Shown one piece after another: positions 30,372-41,543 of a DNA stretch of 64,000 nt. The stretch is from Vibrio natriegens NBRC 15636 = ATCC 14048 = DSM 759. GTDB taxonomy: Bacteria; Pseudomonadota; Gammaproteobacteria; Enterobacterales; Vibrionaceae. The stretch covers positions 558,001-622,000 of the forward strand of contig NZ_CP141822.1 of NCBI RefSeq assembly GCF_035621455.1. The letters are read 5' to 3'. Numbering within the stretch: position 1 is the stretch's first letter; every line of letters starts with the position of its first letter. Under the pieces are notes generated by a model. It had not been told where the DNA came from, ran no database searches, and saw only the letters and a program-made list of their open reading frames with translations. The translations under genes and the position numbers were made by a program.

Positions 30372-31877
30372 TTAAAAGGTGAGTACCCACTTCGCGTTTT
30401 CCCAACGCTGTTGCTCTTCTTGTAAGTCTGCATGAAGCAACTTGTTGTTTTCCAGCCACTCTTCATCCGTACAGGTTAACGTCCAGACATCATCTTTGAT
30501 CGACAGAGTGATGTCGGGTAGTGGCTCGTCGTTGCGTTGGCCATTTAGCACGATCGAAATCCGCAGTATTTTAATCAAGCTAAGCACATCACTTTGTTTG
30601 TAAAGATTAAACTCAGGCAATTCATTGAGCTTTAAAGCTTTGCGCTGAAAGCGAGCCAGCGTTGCTAACACCAACTGCTGCTCTCGGTTAAAGCCCTGCA
30701 GTGTTGAGTGCAAGAGGATATAGAATGAATGGCGATGAAAACTGCGTAGGTTAATACTCAGGCCGACTTCGTGTAGTAGTGCTGCCCACTCTAATAAGTC
30801 AAACAGATCACTTTTCTTCTTAATACCCAGCTCGGAATGAACGTGCTCTAACATGTCTCTGGCATGGCCTTTAACACGTGCCGCATGTTCAAGGTCGACT
30901 CGATGTTTCTGAGCTAAGTTTTCAGTGGTGCGCATGCGAATGTCAGAACGGGCAAAGCGCTCTTCCATCTCATACAACAATCCTTCTCTTAGTGCCCCAT
31001 CGGAAAAGAACATCTGTTCGATTTTTAATGCCTGAAAAATGGCGGTAAGAATCGCGACACCAGCTGCAAAAACGGGCTTACGCTCGTCAGTTAATCCGGT
31101 GAGTTCAATGTCATCAATGGAGGAAAAGGCGCATAAAGCCTCAATGAGTTTATTGAGACGTTTTAACGTAATTAGTCCGTCTTCATAGCCCAGACCAATC
31201 AATACTTCTTGAATGGCTTTTATCGTCCCCGATGAACCAAGCGCAATGTCCCAGCCTTTTTTGCGATACTTACTCGCGATAGATTCGAGCTTTTGTTCAG
31301 CAGCCAGCATGGCTTTGCTAAAGTTTTTCCCCGATAACTTACCGTTTTTGAAGAACTGTTCAGTAAAGCTGACACAGCCCATTTGTTTACTGTTGAGCAG
31401 CTCAGGTTCAAAGCCCTGACCGATGATCATCTCGGTACTGCCGCCACCGATATCAACAACGAGTTTAGAATTTGACTCGACCTGAGTATGTGCCACGCCC
31501 AAATAAATCAGGCGTGCTTCTTCCTCTCCCGGGATGATTTCAATCGGGAATGGCATCACCTCTTTGGCGCGGTTGATAAACAAGTGTGCGTTTTTGGCTC
31601 TTCTAAGCGTATGCGTCGCGGCAATGCGCACGTTAGACTCGTCAAAGCCTTGCAGACGTTCGGCAAACATAGCCAGGCACTCAAGAGCGCGCTCCATCGA
31701 TGCATGGCTTAAGTTCAGCTCATTGTCCAGGCCCGAAGCCATACGAACTCGTTGTTTGTGACGGCTGACTAATTGCAGGTCAGTACCGACAACTTTTGCC
31801 ACCACCATGTGGAAACTATTCGAGCCGAGATCAATCGCGGCAATATAACGTTCATCTTGTTCAAGTATCTGAGACAT
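30372..31877 (-). CDS. ppx: Exopolyphosphatase
   Basis: 501 residues of the Ppx/GppA family: [15 protein letters not shown] at the start, the [12 protein letters not shown] catalytic Glu region, [14 protein letters not shown], and a C-terminal HD-like helical region ([22 protein letters not shown]). It removes terminal phosphate from inorganic polyphosphate; some members also hydrolyse pppGpp. It overlaps the 3' end of ppk by 17 bases, so the two are translationally coupled as in E. coli ppk-ppx. Confidence 0.95.
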   Translation of the reverse strand: MSQILEQDERYIAAIDLGSNSFHMVVAKVVGTDLQLVSRHKQRVRMASGLDNELNLSHASMERALECLAMFAERLQGFDESNVRIAATHTLRRAKNAHLFINRAKEVMPFPIEIIPGEEEARLIYLGVAHTQVESNSKLVVDIGGGSTEMIIGQGFEPELLNSKQMGCVSFTEQFFKNGKLSGKNFSKAMLAAEQKLESIASKYRKKGWDIALGSSGTIKAIQEVLIGLGYEDGLITLKRLNKLIEALCAFSSIDDIELTGLTDERKPVFAAGVAILTAIFQALKIEQMFFSDGALREGLLYEMEERFARSDIRMRTTENLAQKHRVDLEHAARVKGHARDMLEHVHSELGIKKKSDLFDLLEWAALLHEVGLSINLRSFHRHSFYILLHSTLQGFNREQQLVLATLARFQRKALKLNELPEFNLYKQSDVLSLIKILRISIVLNGQRNDEPLPDITLSIKDDVWTLTCTDEEWLENNKLLHADLQEEQQRWENAKWVLTF

Positions 31878-33951
31878 CTGGCCTTTGTCTTCTGGTTTGC
31901 TTTTCTATATTTTTAAGATAGTCATAGATGGCAACTTGTGAGCGAACTTTTTTGCGGTTACCGCGAGGTACGTAGCTATTGCTCATCTCTTTATCTATCA
32001 AGCGTGCCTTTACGGTATCAGTAAAGTGAATGTTAATTATATCAATAATTCTTTGCTTCAAGCGAGGATCGCGGATTGGGGTCGTGACCTCGATGCGGTG
32101 ATCGATGTTACGAGTCATCCAGTCTGCCGACGAGATGTAAACCTGAGGATCGCCGTCATTGTGGGCGATGATCACCCTTGGGTGTTCCAAAAAACGGTCC
32201 ACGATACTGATGATACGGATATTCTCACTCACTCCTTCGAGCCCCGGTACTAGAGAACACATGCCACGAATGATCATATTTATTTTTACGCCAGCATTAC
32301 TTGCCGCGTAAAGTCGGGTGACGATGCCCTTGTCGACCAGATTGTTAATTTTGATCGTCAGGCTGGCTTTTTTTCCTGCTTTTGCATTGGCGATTTCACC
32401 ATCGATGAGACGATAAATTTGTGAACGCGAGTTTCGTGGAGACACCATCAGATGATTGAATTTTACCGGACGATACGGGTTCTCTATATAACCAAATACA
32501 TTACGAACTTCTGTGGTGAGTTCTTGGTCAGCGGTAAGTAGCGCGAAGTCGGTATAAATTCGCGCCGTTTTTTCGTGGAAGTTACCCGTACCGATGTGTG
32601 CATAGCGAACGATGTCGTCATCTTCACGACGGCTGATGAGCAATAACTTAGAGTGTATCTTCAGGCCCGGAGCGCCAAAGATAACGTGCACGCCGGCTTC
32701 TGTGAGCACTTTAGACCATTCAATGTTGGCCTCTTCATCAAACCTTGCTTGCAGCTCAACAACCACGGTAACGTTCTTTCCGTTATGTACGGCGTCGATC
32801 AATGAGTTCATTAATCGTGAATCTTTAGCGACACGATACACATTGATTTTGATGCCAATGACTTTCGGATCGAACGATGCTTGGCGAACCAGTTCCGTGA
32901 TGTGGTCGAAAGTATGATACGGGTAGTAAAGCAGAATATCTTTGGCTTTAATCGCCTCGAAACTGTTGGGATAACCTTCGAAATCAGCACACTTCATTGG
33001 CGGCATGGGTTTGTTTTCTAAGTAGTCACGTCCAACGTTAGGGAAGGATATAAAGTCTTTGAAGTTCTGGTAACGGCTGCCAGGAATAAGGTTATCGTAG
33101 CTCGAAATTCTCATCTTACTGCACAAAAAGTCGAGCATATTCTGGGGCATTTCCCGCTCATAGACAAAACGCACTGGCATTGCAGTAAGGCGCTGATTCA
33201 CACCTTCTGACATCTGTTCCAGCAAGCTGTATTCGATCTCATTACGTAAGTCATACTCCGCATCCCGTGTCATCTTCATGGCATAGCCACTCAACTCGTC
33301 ATAGTCGAAGAAGCCCTTAAACAGTTCGTCTAAGCAGTAGCGAATAATGTTATCGAGTAAAATGATGGTCTTACGGCGTTTGCCTTTTTGCTCAGGAACC
33401 ATCACGAAGCGAGGCAAGTGATCGGTTGGAATTTCGATCAGTGCGTACTGTGAATGTTGTTCTTTGCGCAACTCTACGGCGATATAAGCGTATTCGTCCT
33501 TGAGGAATTGCAGGACGTCGATTTCGTCTTTCATCAGAAGCGGCGTAATATGTGGCATAACTTCGTTACGGAAGTATTTGGTTATCCACTTTTGTTGCAC
33601 TTCATCAAGTTGCTGTTCGTTCACCAAGAAAATGCGACGTCGAGCCATTTCTCGTATTAATTCACTGTAAAGTTCGTCGAATTTTTCGTTAAGCTTGAAG
33701 GCTTTCGCTTGCATCCTTGATAGCAGGCGTTTGGAACTGTCATTTCCTCCTCGCTCCTGATTGATTAAGATTCTGCGTTTTACGTCCGCAAAACGGACTT
33801 TATAGAATTCATCAAGGTTGTTGGAAAAGATCCCCAGAAATCGAATTCGCTCGATCAATGGAACCGTTTTGTCTGCGGCTTCTTGCAATACTCGTTCATT
33901 AAAAGACAACCAACTAAGCTCTTTTTCTACATATAGTTTTTCAGTGCTCAT
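31861..33951 (-). CDS. ppk: Polyphosphate kinase 1
   Basis: 696 residues (E. coli PPK1 688). The N, head and two phospholipase D-like C domains are recognisable, beginning [18 protein letters not shown]. The catalytic region is [17 protein letters not shown], with the autophosphorylated His nearby in RYAHIGTG and a second His in [19 protein letters not shown]. It makes polyphosphate reversibly from ATP and is membrane-associated. ATG 33951 is used; the longer frame upstream has no matching homologous residues. Followed by overlapping ppx. Confidence 0.96.
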   Translation of the reverse strand: MSTEKLYVEKELSWLSFNERVLQEAADKTVPLIERIRFLGIFSNNLDEFYKVRFADVKRRILINQERGGNDSSKRLLSRMQAKAFKLNEKFDELYSELIREMARRRIFLVNEQQLDEVQQKWITKYFRNEVMPHITPLLMKDEIDVLQFLKDEYAYIAVELRKEQHSQYALIEIPTDHLPRFVMVPEQKGKRRKTIILLDNIIRYCLDELFKGFFDYDELSGYAMKMTRDAEYDLRNEIEYSLLEQMSEGVNQRLTAMPVRFVYEREMPQNMLDFLCSKMRISSYDNLIPGSRYQNFKDFISFPNVGRDYLENKPMPPMKCADFEGYPNSFEAIKAKDILLYYPYHTFDHITELVRQASFDPKVIGIKINVYRVAKDSRLMNSLIDAVHNGKNVTVVVELQARFDEEANIEWSKVLTEAGVHVIFGAPGLKIHSKLLLISRREDDDIVRYAHIGTGNFHEKTARIYTDFALLTADQELTTEVRNVFGYIENPYRPVKFNHLMVSPRNSRSQIYRLIDGEIANAKAGKKASLTIKINNLVDKGIVTRLYAASNAGVKINMIIRGMCSLVPGLEGVSENIRIISIVDRFLEHPRVIIAHNDGDPQVYISSADWMTRNIDHRIEVTTPIRDPRLKQRIIDIINIHFTDTVKARLIDKEMSNSYVPRGNRKKVRSQVAIYDYLKNIEKQTRRQRPDVSDT

Positions 33952-34108
33952 TATCTTACCTAGCCAAAAGGTGAAATTTGCATATTCATCAAGGAAAATA
34001 TAGTTGAATGAGAACATTATGAGATTTTTGTTACAGTTTTATTTCAGCATGCTTGTTGGGTTCCAGAGTTGTTTTCTTTTCAGTTGGTTAATGTGATCTG
34101 TAATATAA

Positions 34109-34127
34109 TTGTCATCTAAAAGACATA
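34109..34127 (+). promoter_or_regulatory. Possible Pho box upstream of pstC
   Basis: TGTCAT and AGACAT half-sites 11 bases apart resemble a degenerate Pho box about 40 bases before pstC. Weaker than the phoB site; the call leans on gene context. Confidence 0.4.
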
Positions 34128-34161
34128 TTCTGGTACTGAGTAAAAAAAGGTAGAGAGATAA

Positions 34162-36369
34162 ATGGCACAAGCCGAGTTTTCATTGCAGGAAAAAGATAAG
34201 AAGCGACTGATTAAAGATCGTTTGGTCAGGCTTGCAGTGACGACAGGTGGAGTGGGCGTACTGGCTGCGCTGATTTTGATTTTTGTTTATCTCGCTATGG
34301 TTATTATTCCTCTGTTTTCGGATGCGAAAATAGAGACAAATCAAGCGTCCAGAAGCGTTCAGGTAGGTAAGCCGTTAGCGATTTCTGTTGATGATTATGC
34401 CCAACTGGCTTTTGTTCTTTCCGATGATGGTGTGGCTCAATTCCTCTCGATGGATGAGAGTGCATCGTCTCCAGTGTATTCGAAGAAACTCGTCACTCAT
34501 CCTAATTCTTTTTCTCAATCAGCGCCGGGCCGAGGTTGGTACGGTCTGGTCGATGAAGAAGGGCAAGCACATATATTCAAACCTGAGTTTAATGCGACTT
34601 TAAAAGAGAATGCGCGTCCACCAGAGATCGTCGCGTTCCACACCAGTATGAATCTGGCTTTAACCGACGCCTCCGATCCAGTGGTTCAGTTTGCTTTCAG
34701 TGCTTCCGAACAAGCACCAACGATTGTCTGGCAAACACAAAGTGGTCAGGTTCACGCACGTTGGCAGTTCTCATCTTCTTTGTTGGGTGACGAGCCAACT
34801 ACGATTGATTTTACCTTTTCTGCCGGCTTCAACTCTCCCGACCAAATTTTGCTAACACCGGGTGGTGAGACGCTGTATCTGCGAGATGGTTCAGAGCTGA
34901 TCATTTTGAAGAAAGAAAAGTTCACGTTTGTAGTACGTGAGGTCATTGACCTGACACAAGGTGATAGCAAGCATTCGGTACGAAATATCGATTTGTTATC
35001 TGGCGCCTATTCTTTGCTCGTCACTCACAATGATGGCACGGTTTCTCAATGGTTCGATACGCTTCAGGGAGACAATCGAACGCTGACTTACATTCGTAGT
35101 TTTAAGCTGGCTTCAGAACTCAAGTATTTGTTACCAGACTCTCACCGCAAAGGGTTCTATAGCTTTTACACCAATGGCACCGTGCAAAGTCATTACACCA
35201 CCAGTGAAAAATTGGTGTTATTTAAGCGCGCCTATCAGCAAGCGCCCGCTTTAGCCGCGATGTCGAGTAATGAACGTTACTTAATTACTTGGCAAGATGA
35301 TGAGCTTGATATTGCCGTTGTAGACAACCCATATCCGGAAGTGTCGCTTTCTTCTCTGTGGCAAGAGGTGTGGTATGAAGGGTATCCCGAACCGGAATTT
35401 GTCTGGCAATCGACGTCGGCAAGTGATGACTTTGAAGCGAAGTTCAGTTTAGTACCCATCGCGTTTGGTACAATTAAAGCTGCGATGTTTGCCATGTTGT
35501 TCTCAGTGCCGCTGGCAGTATTAGGGGCAATTTATACCGCTTATTTTATGTCACCGCGCATGCGAAGAGTGGTTAAGCCGTCTATAGAACTAATGGAAGC
35601 GCTTCCGACCGTGATCATCGGTTTCCTTGCCGGACTCTGGTTTGCCCCAATTGTCGAAGACCATTTGATTACGGTTGTGGTGATGCTCTTTATATTGCCG
35701 CTGAGTACTATGATCATGGGTGGGCTTTGGGCTTTACTCCCGCAGTCGCTAAGAAACAGGCTGCCAAATGGTTGGCATGCTTTAGTACTGATGCCGGTAT
35801 TGTTAGTGCTGATTGTATTGGGAGTATGGCTATCTCCAACTATCGAGCAGAGTTTCTTCGGTGGTGATATGCGCTTGTTCTTGACGGAGCATGGTGTTGG
35901 TTTTGATCAGCGTAATGCATTGGTCGTCGGGCTTGCGATGGGGTTTGCGGTTATACCAACGATTTTCACTATTGCTGAGGATGCGATTTTCTCGGTGCCA
36001 AAGCACTTGTCGGATGGCTCTTTAGCCTTGGGAGCGACACCATGGCAGACCCTGATTTATGTGGTTCTGCTGACAGCGAGTCCTGGTATTTTCTCTGCCA
36101 TTATGATGGGGTTAGGGCGTGCTGTAGGTGAAACCATGATCGTGCTAATGGCGACGGGCAACACACCACTAATGGATTGGAACATCTTAGAGGGAATGCG
36201 CAGCTTGTCGGCAACGATTGCGGTTGAGTTGCCAGAATCAGAAGTAGGCAGTACGCATTTCCGCCTGCTGTTCCTTGCAGCATTAATATTGTTTTTATTT
36301 ACTTTTGCGGTGAATGCGCTTGCCGAGTTTGTCCGCCAAAGATTGAGAGATAAGTACCGTGCGTTGTAA
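34162..36369 (+). CDS. pstC: Phosphate ABC transporter permease PstC, extended form
   Basis: 735 residues, about twice the E. coli PstC. One membrane segment near 25-50 is followed by a periplasmic region of roughly 370 residues without a recognised fold, possibly propeller-like from its short repeating beta-rich pieces. The permease core then covers about 425-725, with ELMEALPTVIIGFLAGLW, ALGATPWQTLIYVVL and GRAVGETMIVLMATGN. The long N-terminal version is usual in vibrios and related marine bacteria. First gene of pstC-pstA-pstB-phoU, high-affinity phosphate uptake. Confidence 0.92.
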   Translation: MAQAEFSLQEKDKKRLIKDRLVRLAVTTGGVGVLAALILIFVYLAMVIIPLFSDAKIETNQASRSVQVGKPLAISVDDYAQLAFVLSDDGVAQFLSMDESASSPVYSKKLVTHPNSFSQSAPGRGWYGLVDEEGQAHIFKPEFNATLKENARPPEIVAFHTSMNLALTDASDPVVQFAFSASEQAPTIVWQTQSGQVHARWQFSSSLLGDEPTTIDFTFSAGFNSPDQILLTPGGETLYLRDGSELIILKKEKFTFVVREVIDLTQGDSKHSVRNIDLLSGAYSLLVTHNDGTVSQWFDTLQGDNRTLTYIRSFKLASELKYLLPDSHRKGFYSFYTNGTVQSHYTTSEKLVLFKRAYQQAPALAAMSSNERYLITWQDDELDIAVVDNPYPEVSLSSLWQEVWYEGYPEPEFVWQSTSASDDFEAKFSLVPIAFGTIKAAMFAMLFSVPLAVLGAIYTAYFMSPRMRRVVKPSIELMEALPTVIIGFLAGLWFAPIVEDHLITVVVMLFILPLSTMIMGGLWALLPQSLRNRLPNGWHALVLMPVLLVLIVLGVWLSPTIEQSFFGGDMRLFLTEHGVGFDQRNALVVGLAMGFAVIPTIFTIAEDAIFSVPKHLSDGSLALGATPWQTLIYVVLLTASPGIFSAIMMGLGRAVGETMIVLMATGNTPLMDWNILEGMRSLSATIAVELPESEVGSTHFRLLFLAALILFLFTFAVNALAEFVRQRLRDKYRAL

Positions 36370-36399
36370 TAGTAGTTTGAACAAAGAGCGAGTAATCGC

Positions 36400-38073
36400 G
36401 TGTTAAATTGGATTCGTTCAGGCGCACCTTGGATATGGCTAACGGGTGGAGCGGTGAGTATCAGTTTGCTCTCCGTTTTAGGTTTGCTCCTGCTTATAGG
36501 CTGGAAAGGGTTAACCTTTTTCTGGCCTGCACCCTTGTATCAATGGAATGTAGCGGCGCTGACACCTGTGCAAGGGGAAGTGTTGCAGGAAAACAGTAAA
36601 CTCATTGGTCAGGTTTACGAACGAAGCTTTGTTCCCAAAAGTTACTTACCAGATGAGGCCGCGCAAAAACTCGATGAAGATGAGGATTTTGCCACTCGTT
36701 TGAGTATTAAAATTGCCAACCGAGAGCTTTATCCAGCGGACTTCATTTCAGTTTTACAAATGCAGTTGGATGAACCGACCACACCTGAAGAGTTAGCGGT
36801 TATCGAACGCAGCAGCGGGGGATATTTCTTTGGCAAAATGCTTGCCTTCCAGGATGGAGACAAGCGATATGACAAAGATATTCGGACGATACTTGACGAA
36901 AAGATAGATGACGCGGAAACATTGCGTCATGAGATTGATTCGCTGGTGGTCAATCAACTCCAGGATCTCGGCTGGCAGTTGGAACAATTGCGCCTGAACA
37001 AGCGCAAACATGAACTGAACAACTCTATTACCGATGCGTTTTTAGCGGATAACCAGAAGCAAAAGGAACAAATAGAGCAAGAGCTGGCTAGTCTGGACTT
37101 GCAGCTTGATGGTCTTCGTTTACAGCTATCTGGCTATGCTCTGATTGTCGAAGACATGACTGGTGAACAAGTCTCGATTCCACTCGAAGATATTCTGGAC
37201 TACTGGTATCCAAACCAAATGTCGCTGCCAGGAAAAGTCGCTCACTGGGGCAAGCAGGTGTGGAAGTTTTTATCGGACGATCCGCGCGAGTCTAATTCGG
37301 AAGGCGGTGTTTTCCCTGCAATTTTTGGCACGGTTTTCTTAGTGCTCATTATGTCGATCATCGTCATGCCGTTGGGCGTGATTGCGGCGATATACCTTCA
37401 TGAATACGCCAAGAACAATGCGTTGACACGAGTCATTCGGATTGCGGTTATTAACCTGGCTGGTGTTCCGTCGATTGTTTATGGCGTCTTTGGTTTAGGG
37501 TTTTTCGTTTACACCATCGGTGGTTCGATCGATAACCTGTTCTATAGTGAGAAGTTACCAGCACCGACCTTTGGTACGCCAGGCTTGTTGTGGTCTGCGT
37601 TAACCTTAGCCGTGTTAACGCTTCCAGTCGTGATTGTGACGACAGAAGAAGGATTAACTCGGATTCCAAGCTCAGTTCGTCATGGTTCATTAGCGCTTGG
37701 GGCAACTCAATTTGAAACGCTTTGGCGTGTAATTTTACCGATGGCGACGCCGGCGATTATTACCGGACTCATACTGGCAATCGCTCGTGCAGCGGGTGAG
37801 GTAGCACCATTGATGCTGGTGGGGGTCGTGAAGTTAGCGTCGAGCTTACCCGTTGATGGACAGTTTCCGTATGTACACTTAGACCGAAAGTTCATGCACT
37901 TGGGCTTCCATATTTATGATGTCGGCTTCCAGACCTCCAATATTGAAGCAGCGCGTCCGCTGGTGTATGCCACCTCTTTCCTGCTCATTACTGTGATTGT
38001 CGGACTAAACTTAACAGCAATCAGTATTCGTAATGACTTACGTGAAAAATACAGAACGTTAGGACAAGATTAA
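36400..38073 (+). CDS. pstA: Phosphate ABC transporter permease PstA, extended form
   Basis: 557 residues, again nearly twice E. coli PstA. One membrane segment at about 15-40, a periplasmic insert of about 240 residues with a heptad-rich coiled coil near 175-240 ([17 protein letters not shown], then [18 protein letters not shown]), then the PstA permease core from about 300. Motifs include [36 protein letters not shown] and [13 protein letters not shown]. Starts with GTG at 36400. The parallel enlargement of both permeases suggests that their periplasmic parts interact. Confidence 0.92.
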   Translation: MLNWIRSGAPWIWLTGGAVSISLLSVLGLLLLIGWKGLTFFWPAPLYQWNVAALTPVQGEVLQENSKLIGQVYERSFVPKSYLPDEAAQKLDEDEDFATRLSIKIANRELYPADFISVLQMQLDEPTTPEELAVIERSSGGYFFGKMLAFQDGDKRYDKDIRTILDEKIDDAETLRHEIDSLVVNQLQDLGWQLEQLRLNKRKHELNNSITDAFLADNQKQKEQIEQELASLDLQLDGLRLQLSGYALIVEDMTGEQVSIPLEDILDYWYPNQMSLPGKVAHWGKQVWKFLSDDPRESNSEGGVFPAIFGTVFLVLIMSIIVMPLGVIAAIYLHEYAKNNALTRVIRIAVINLAGVPSIVYGVFGLGFFVYTIGGSIDNLFYSEKLPAPTFGTPGLLWSALTLAVLTLPVVIVTTEEGLTRIPSSVRHGSLALGATQFETLWRVILPMATPAIITGLILAIARAAGEVAPLMLVGVVKLASSLPVDGQFPYVHLDRKFMHLGFHIYDVGFQTSNIEAARPLVYATSFLLITVIVGLNLTAISIRNDLREKYRTLGQD

Positions 38074-38075
38074 GT

Positions 38076-38894
38076 ATGTTTAATTTTGATAATACATTGG
38101 GTTATGAGCCGCCGTTAGACGTGCATAACCTGACGGATGAACAGACAGCCATCTCAATAGAGAACCTTAATCTTTTCTACGGACAAACGCAGGCGTTACA
38201 TGATATCTCAATGCGCATTCCTAAAGGCAGAGTAACGGCGTTTATCGGACCATCAGGCTGTGGTAAATCGACTCTGTTGCGTTGTATTAACCGTATGAAC
38301 GATTTAGTTGAAGGCTGTAAGGTCACTGGCGAAGTGCGTCTGCATGGCAAGAACGTCTATCATCCTAATGTGGATGTAGCAACGCTCAGACGCCGGGTTG
38401 GTATGGTCTTCCAGCGACCAAATCCATTCCCTAAATCGATCTACGAAAATGTGGTCTATGGACTTCGCTTACAAGGAGTGAAGAATAGCCGCTCTTTGGA
38501 TGACGCGGTTGAACGTTCTCTGCGTTCAGCGGCTTTGTGGGATGAAGTGAAAGACCGTTTGCATGAGAACGCATTTGGTTTGTCTGGCGGTCAGCAGCAA
38601 CGTTTGGTCATCGCTCGTGCAATCGCGATTGAGCCAGAAGTCCTTTTATTGGATGAACCGACATCAGCACTTGATCCAATCTCCACTTTGACTATTGAGG
38701 AGCTTATCAATGAGCTAAAAACTCAATATACTGTGGTTATTGTTACCCACAACATGCAGCAAGCGGCGCGAGTTAGCGACCATACGGCATTCATTCACAT
38801 GGGTAAGCTAATAGAGTATTCCGATGCCGACTCAATCTTCACGTCGCCGGTCAAGACTCAGACTGAAGATTACATTACCGGTCGTTATGGCTAA
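38076..38894 (+). CDS. pstB: Phosphate ABC transporter ATP-binding protein PstB
   Basis: 272 residues. Walker [10 protein letters not shown], the PstB-typical [19 protein letters not shown]-loop [16 protein letters not shown], signature LSGGQQQR and Walker [14 protein letters not shown] are all present. It powers PstCA. It begins two bases after the pstA stop and is followed 32 bases later by phoU. Confidence 0.97.
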   Translation: MFNFDNTLGYEPPLDVHNLTDEQTAISIENLNLFYGQTQALHDISMRIPKGRVTAFIGPSGCGKSTLLRCINRMNDLVEGCKVTGEVRLHGKNVYHPNVDVATLRRRVGMVFQRPNPFPKSIYENVVYGLRLQGVKNSRSLDDAVERSLRSAALWDEVKDRLHENAFGLSGGQQQRLVIARAIAIEPEVLLLDEPTSALDPISTLTIEELINELKTQYTVVIVTHNMQQAARVSDHTAFIHMGKLIEYSDADSIFTSPVKTQTEDYITGRYG

Positions 38895-38926
38895 GGCCTG
38901 CGACGAGATTAAACAGAAGGACAATT

Positions 38927-39625
38927 ATGCACTTTGGACGTCATATTTCAGGACAATTTAACGTAGAGCTAGAATCGATTCGTACTCATGTTTTAACTAT
39001 GGGTGGTTTGGTTGAGCAGCAGCTGTCGTATGCTATTCAAGCCTTAAATAAAGAAGATATCGAGCTTGCGCGAAAGGTTGTGCGTGATGACCACAAAGTG
39101 AATGCGATGGAAGTGTCTATCGATGATGCGTGCACTCGTATTATCGCCAAGCGTCAGCCGACAGCGAAAGACCTACGCTTAATCATGGCTATCATCAAAA
39201 CGATCACCGATTTAGAGCGCATTGGGGATGTAGCAACGCGCATTGCTTATGTCGCCATCGAAAGCCCTTCGTCTAAAGAACGCCAGTTCCAGGTGTCGTT
39301 AGAGCCACTTTGCCGTCAGGCGATTCAAATGCTGCATCAGGTACTTGATGCGTTTGCACGTATGGATGTGGAAGCCGCTGCCGAAGTACACAAGCAGGAT
39401 GATAAACTCGATGCGGAATATGAAGCGGTAATCCGTCAGTTAATGACTTATATGATGGAAGATCCAAAAAACATCCCACATATTCTGCAGGTGATGTGGT
39501 CAGCACGTGCTATTGAGCGAGTGGGAGACCGCTGTCAGAACATCTGTGAATACATCATCTACTTCGTAAAAGGTAAAGATGTGAGACACCTTGGTGATCA
39601 GAGCATTGATGATGTCTTGAAGTAA
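38927..39625 (+). CDS. phoU: Phosphate signalling protein PhoU
   Basis: 232 residues, two similar three-helix repeats with the metal-binding EXXXD-type patterns near [18 protein letters not shown] and [19 protein letters not shown]. It links the Pst transporter to PhoR and keeps the regulon off in phosphate-rich cells; its loss causes polyphosphate accumulation in several bacteria. Last gene of pstCAB-phoU; a bidirectional terminator follows. Confidence 0.97.
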   Translation: MHFGRHISGQFNVELESIRTHVLTMGGLVEQQLSYAIQALNKEDIELARKVVRDDHKVNAMEVSIDDACTRIIAKRQPTAKDLRLIMAIIKTITDLERIGDVATRIAYVAIESPSSKERQFQVSLEPLCRQAIQMLHQVLDAFARMDVEAAAEVHKQDDKLDAEYEAVIRQLMTYMMEDPKNIPHILQVMWSARAIERVGDRCQNICEYIIYFVKGKDVRHLGDQSIDDVLK

Positions 39626-39636
39626 ATGAAATCAAA

Positions 39637-39670
39637 TAAAAAAGACCAGCGTAGAGCTGGTCTTTTTTTA
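39637..39670. terminator. Bidirectional terminator between phoU and ppk2
   Basis: AAAAGACCAGC/GCTGGTCTTTT hairpin with A-run and T-run on either side, between convergent genes. Confidence 0.92.
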
Positions 39671-39684
39671 TCTTAACTGAAAGA

Positions 39685-40461
39685 CTAATACTTATCTGGC
39701 ACAAAGGTTTGATCGTCGATTGGCGCTCTGACGTAACCTTCTTTGTTGAGCTCAGGAAGCTCAACGGGTGGATATTCGAGCGATTTGTAATCAATCTGAC
39801 TCAAAAGATGGCTGATGCAATTTAGCCGAGCTTTCTTTTTAGAATCGGACGGCACAACCCACCAAGGACAGTTTTTAGTGTCGGTATAGGCAAACATCTT
39901 ATCTTTCGCTTCTGAGTATTCCGCCCAGCGGTGACGGGATTCTAAATCCATCGGGCTGAACTTCCAGCGTTTTATCGGCGTGTTAATACGCCCAAGGAAT
40001 CGCTTCTCCTGTTCTTCATCTGAGACGGAGAACCAATATTTGATCAAGATGATGCCTGAGCGCTGCAGCATACGCTCAAATTCAGGACAAGAACGCAGGA
40101 ATTCTTCGTATTCATCCGCAGAGCAAAAGCCCATTACTTTTTCAACGCCAGCGCGGTTATACCAACTGCGGTCAAACAAGACTATCTCCCCGGCGCAAGG
40201 CAAATGCGTGACATAACGTTGAAAATACCACTGTGTTTTTTCTTTCTCTGTTGGAGCAGGCAGAGCGACGACTCGACATACACGTGGGTTGAGCTTCTCG
40301 GTAATTCGCTTGATGACTCCACCTTTTCCCGCTGCATCTCGACCTTCGAACAGGACAACGACTTTTAATCCTTTGTGTTTCACCCATTCCTGGAGCTTAA
40401 CCAGTTCGATTTGCAGCTTTTTGAGCTCTTTTTCGTATTCCTTGTTTTTCAGCTTAGACAT
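39685..40461 (-). CDS. ppk2: Polyphosphate kinase 2
   Basis: 258 residues of the class I PPK2 family, unrelated to PPK1. The P-loop FEGRDAAGKGGVIKRI, the lid region LPAPTEKEKTQWYFQRYVTHLP and Walker B LFDRSWYNRAGVE are intact. PPK2 enzymes use polyphosphate to make GTP or ATP from diphosphates. Convergent with phoU and so adjacent to the pst operon; with ppk1 and ppx in the same 10 kb, both synthesis and use of polyphosphate are covered. Confidence 0.93.
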   Translation of the reverse strand: MSKLKNKEYEKELKKLQIELVKLQEWVKHKGLKVVVLFEGRDAAGKGGVIKRITEKLNPRVCRVVALPAPTEKEKTQWYFQRYVTHLPCAGEIVLFDRSWYNRAGVEKVMGFCSADEYEEFLRSCPEFERMLQRSGIILIKYWFSVSDEEQEKRFLGRINTPIKRWKFSPMDLESRHRWAEYSEAKDKMFAYTDTKNCPWWVVPSDSKKKARLNCISHLLSQIDYKSLEYPPVELPELNKEGYVRAPIDDQTFVPDKY

Positions 40462-40530
40462 ACTTTATTCCTCAATCCTTGATTATCAATATGTTAGCAT
40501 TCAATTGCGGGTGGTGGAGTATCTAGGCTT

Positions 40531-41274
40531 TTATTTGAGAGCTGAGACCACGCTGGCAATGGCGGCAGTACTGGTGACAGGAATCGCAAAGTCATCAACA
40601 TCGGCTGCGCCCATTTTGCTCTGATCGGCGATAAAGTTCATCTCACTTGGGCGTGTACTCTTGCCTGAAAGGTGCACTTCTTGTACGAGAGTCCTCTCTA
40701 CTAAAGCGCGCACGTTATCAGAATTAATGCCAGCGCCAGCCATGATATGAATGCGTCCATTCGCTTGTCGTACTAATGATTTAATCACTTCGCTGCCTGC
40801 TGGCGCTGATGGTGCCAGCCCAGATGTCAATATACGCTCACAACCTAAGCTTATGACATCCTCCAGAGCTTGCTCTGCGTTACGGCACTGATCAAAAGCT
40901 CGGTGGAATGTAACGCCTAGTCCCAGTGCCCGCGCAAATTCACACAAAGCTGTCGCATACTGAATATGAATATCACCGTCTTGAGTCAGTACGCCGAGAA
41001 CCACCCCGTTTAAGCCTGCCTGGTATGCCGCTTCGATATCCCAACGCATCATTTCGATTTCTTGTTGGTTATAGAGAAAGTCTCCCTGACGCGGGCGAAT
41101 CATGGCGTAGACGGGAACCGTGGAAAGCTTTGCTGCTTGCTGCATAAAACCGCAACTCGGGGTTAGTCCGCCTAAAGCAAGTGAGGAGCAGAGTTCAATA
41201 CGCGTAGCACCGCCAGAAATGGCATGGTGAAGAGATTCAATGTTGTCGATACAGACTTCTAATTGAGTAATCAT
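40531..41274 (-). CDS. cutC: CutC family protein
   Basis: 247-residue TIM-barrel protein; ARIELCSSLALGGLTPSCG, VYAMIRPRQGDFLY, TFHRAFDQC and IMAGAGINSDNV are family hallmarks. It was named for copper homeostasis in E. coli, but later work questions a direct copper role, so the molecular function is uncertain. Cytosolic, no partner genes nearby; transcribed in the same direction as ppk2 with 69 bases between. Confidence 0.92.
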   Translation of the reverse strand: MITQLEVCIDNIESLHHAISGGATRIELCSSLALGGLTPSCGFMQQAAKLSTVPVYAMIRPRQGDFLYNQQEIEMMRWDIEAAYQAGLNGVVLGVLTQDGDIHIQYATALCEFARALGLGVTFHRAFDQCRNAEQALEDVISLGCERILTSGLAPSAPAGSEVIKSLVRQANGRIHIMAGAGINSDNVRALVERTLVQEVHLSGKSTRPSEMNFIADQSKMGAADVDDFAIPVTSTAAIASVVSALK

Positions 41275-41402
41275 GTGGTTTTCTCAAATGCATGTTCTCG
41301 ATAAATAGTAACAAGGACAAGAGCGAGAATCTGTACGGTCGCTTCGGGAAATAGAGGTAAAGTTAGCGCTAGGGTATTACCTCGTTTGTGTTTATAAAGT
41401 GA

Positions 41403-41438
41403 AAAAAGAAAGCCCAGAGCAGATGCCCTGGGCTTTTA
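41403..41438 (-). terminator. Terminator after the peroxiredoxin gene
   Basis: AAAGCCCAG/CTGGGCTTT-type hairpin with an internal mismatch, and a T-rich tail on the minus strand, about 105 bases beyond the peroxiredoxin stop. Confidence 0.7.
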
Positions 41439-41543
41439 TAAGACTTTACTTAGACTGATTGGCGTTTGCGGTTTTCCGCTATAGCTTTTGCTTTATATAT
41501 ATCCAACCATTTCACCCGTTGAGCTTGGGTGAGGTCTAGTTGA

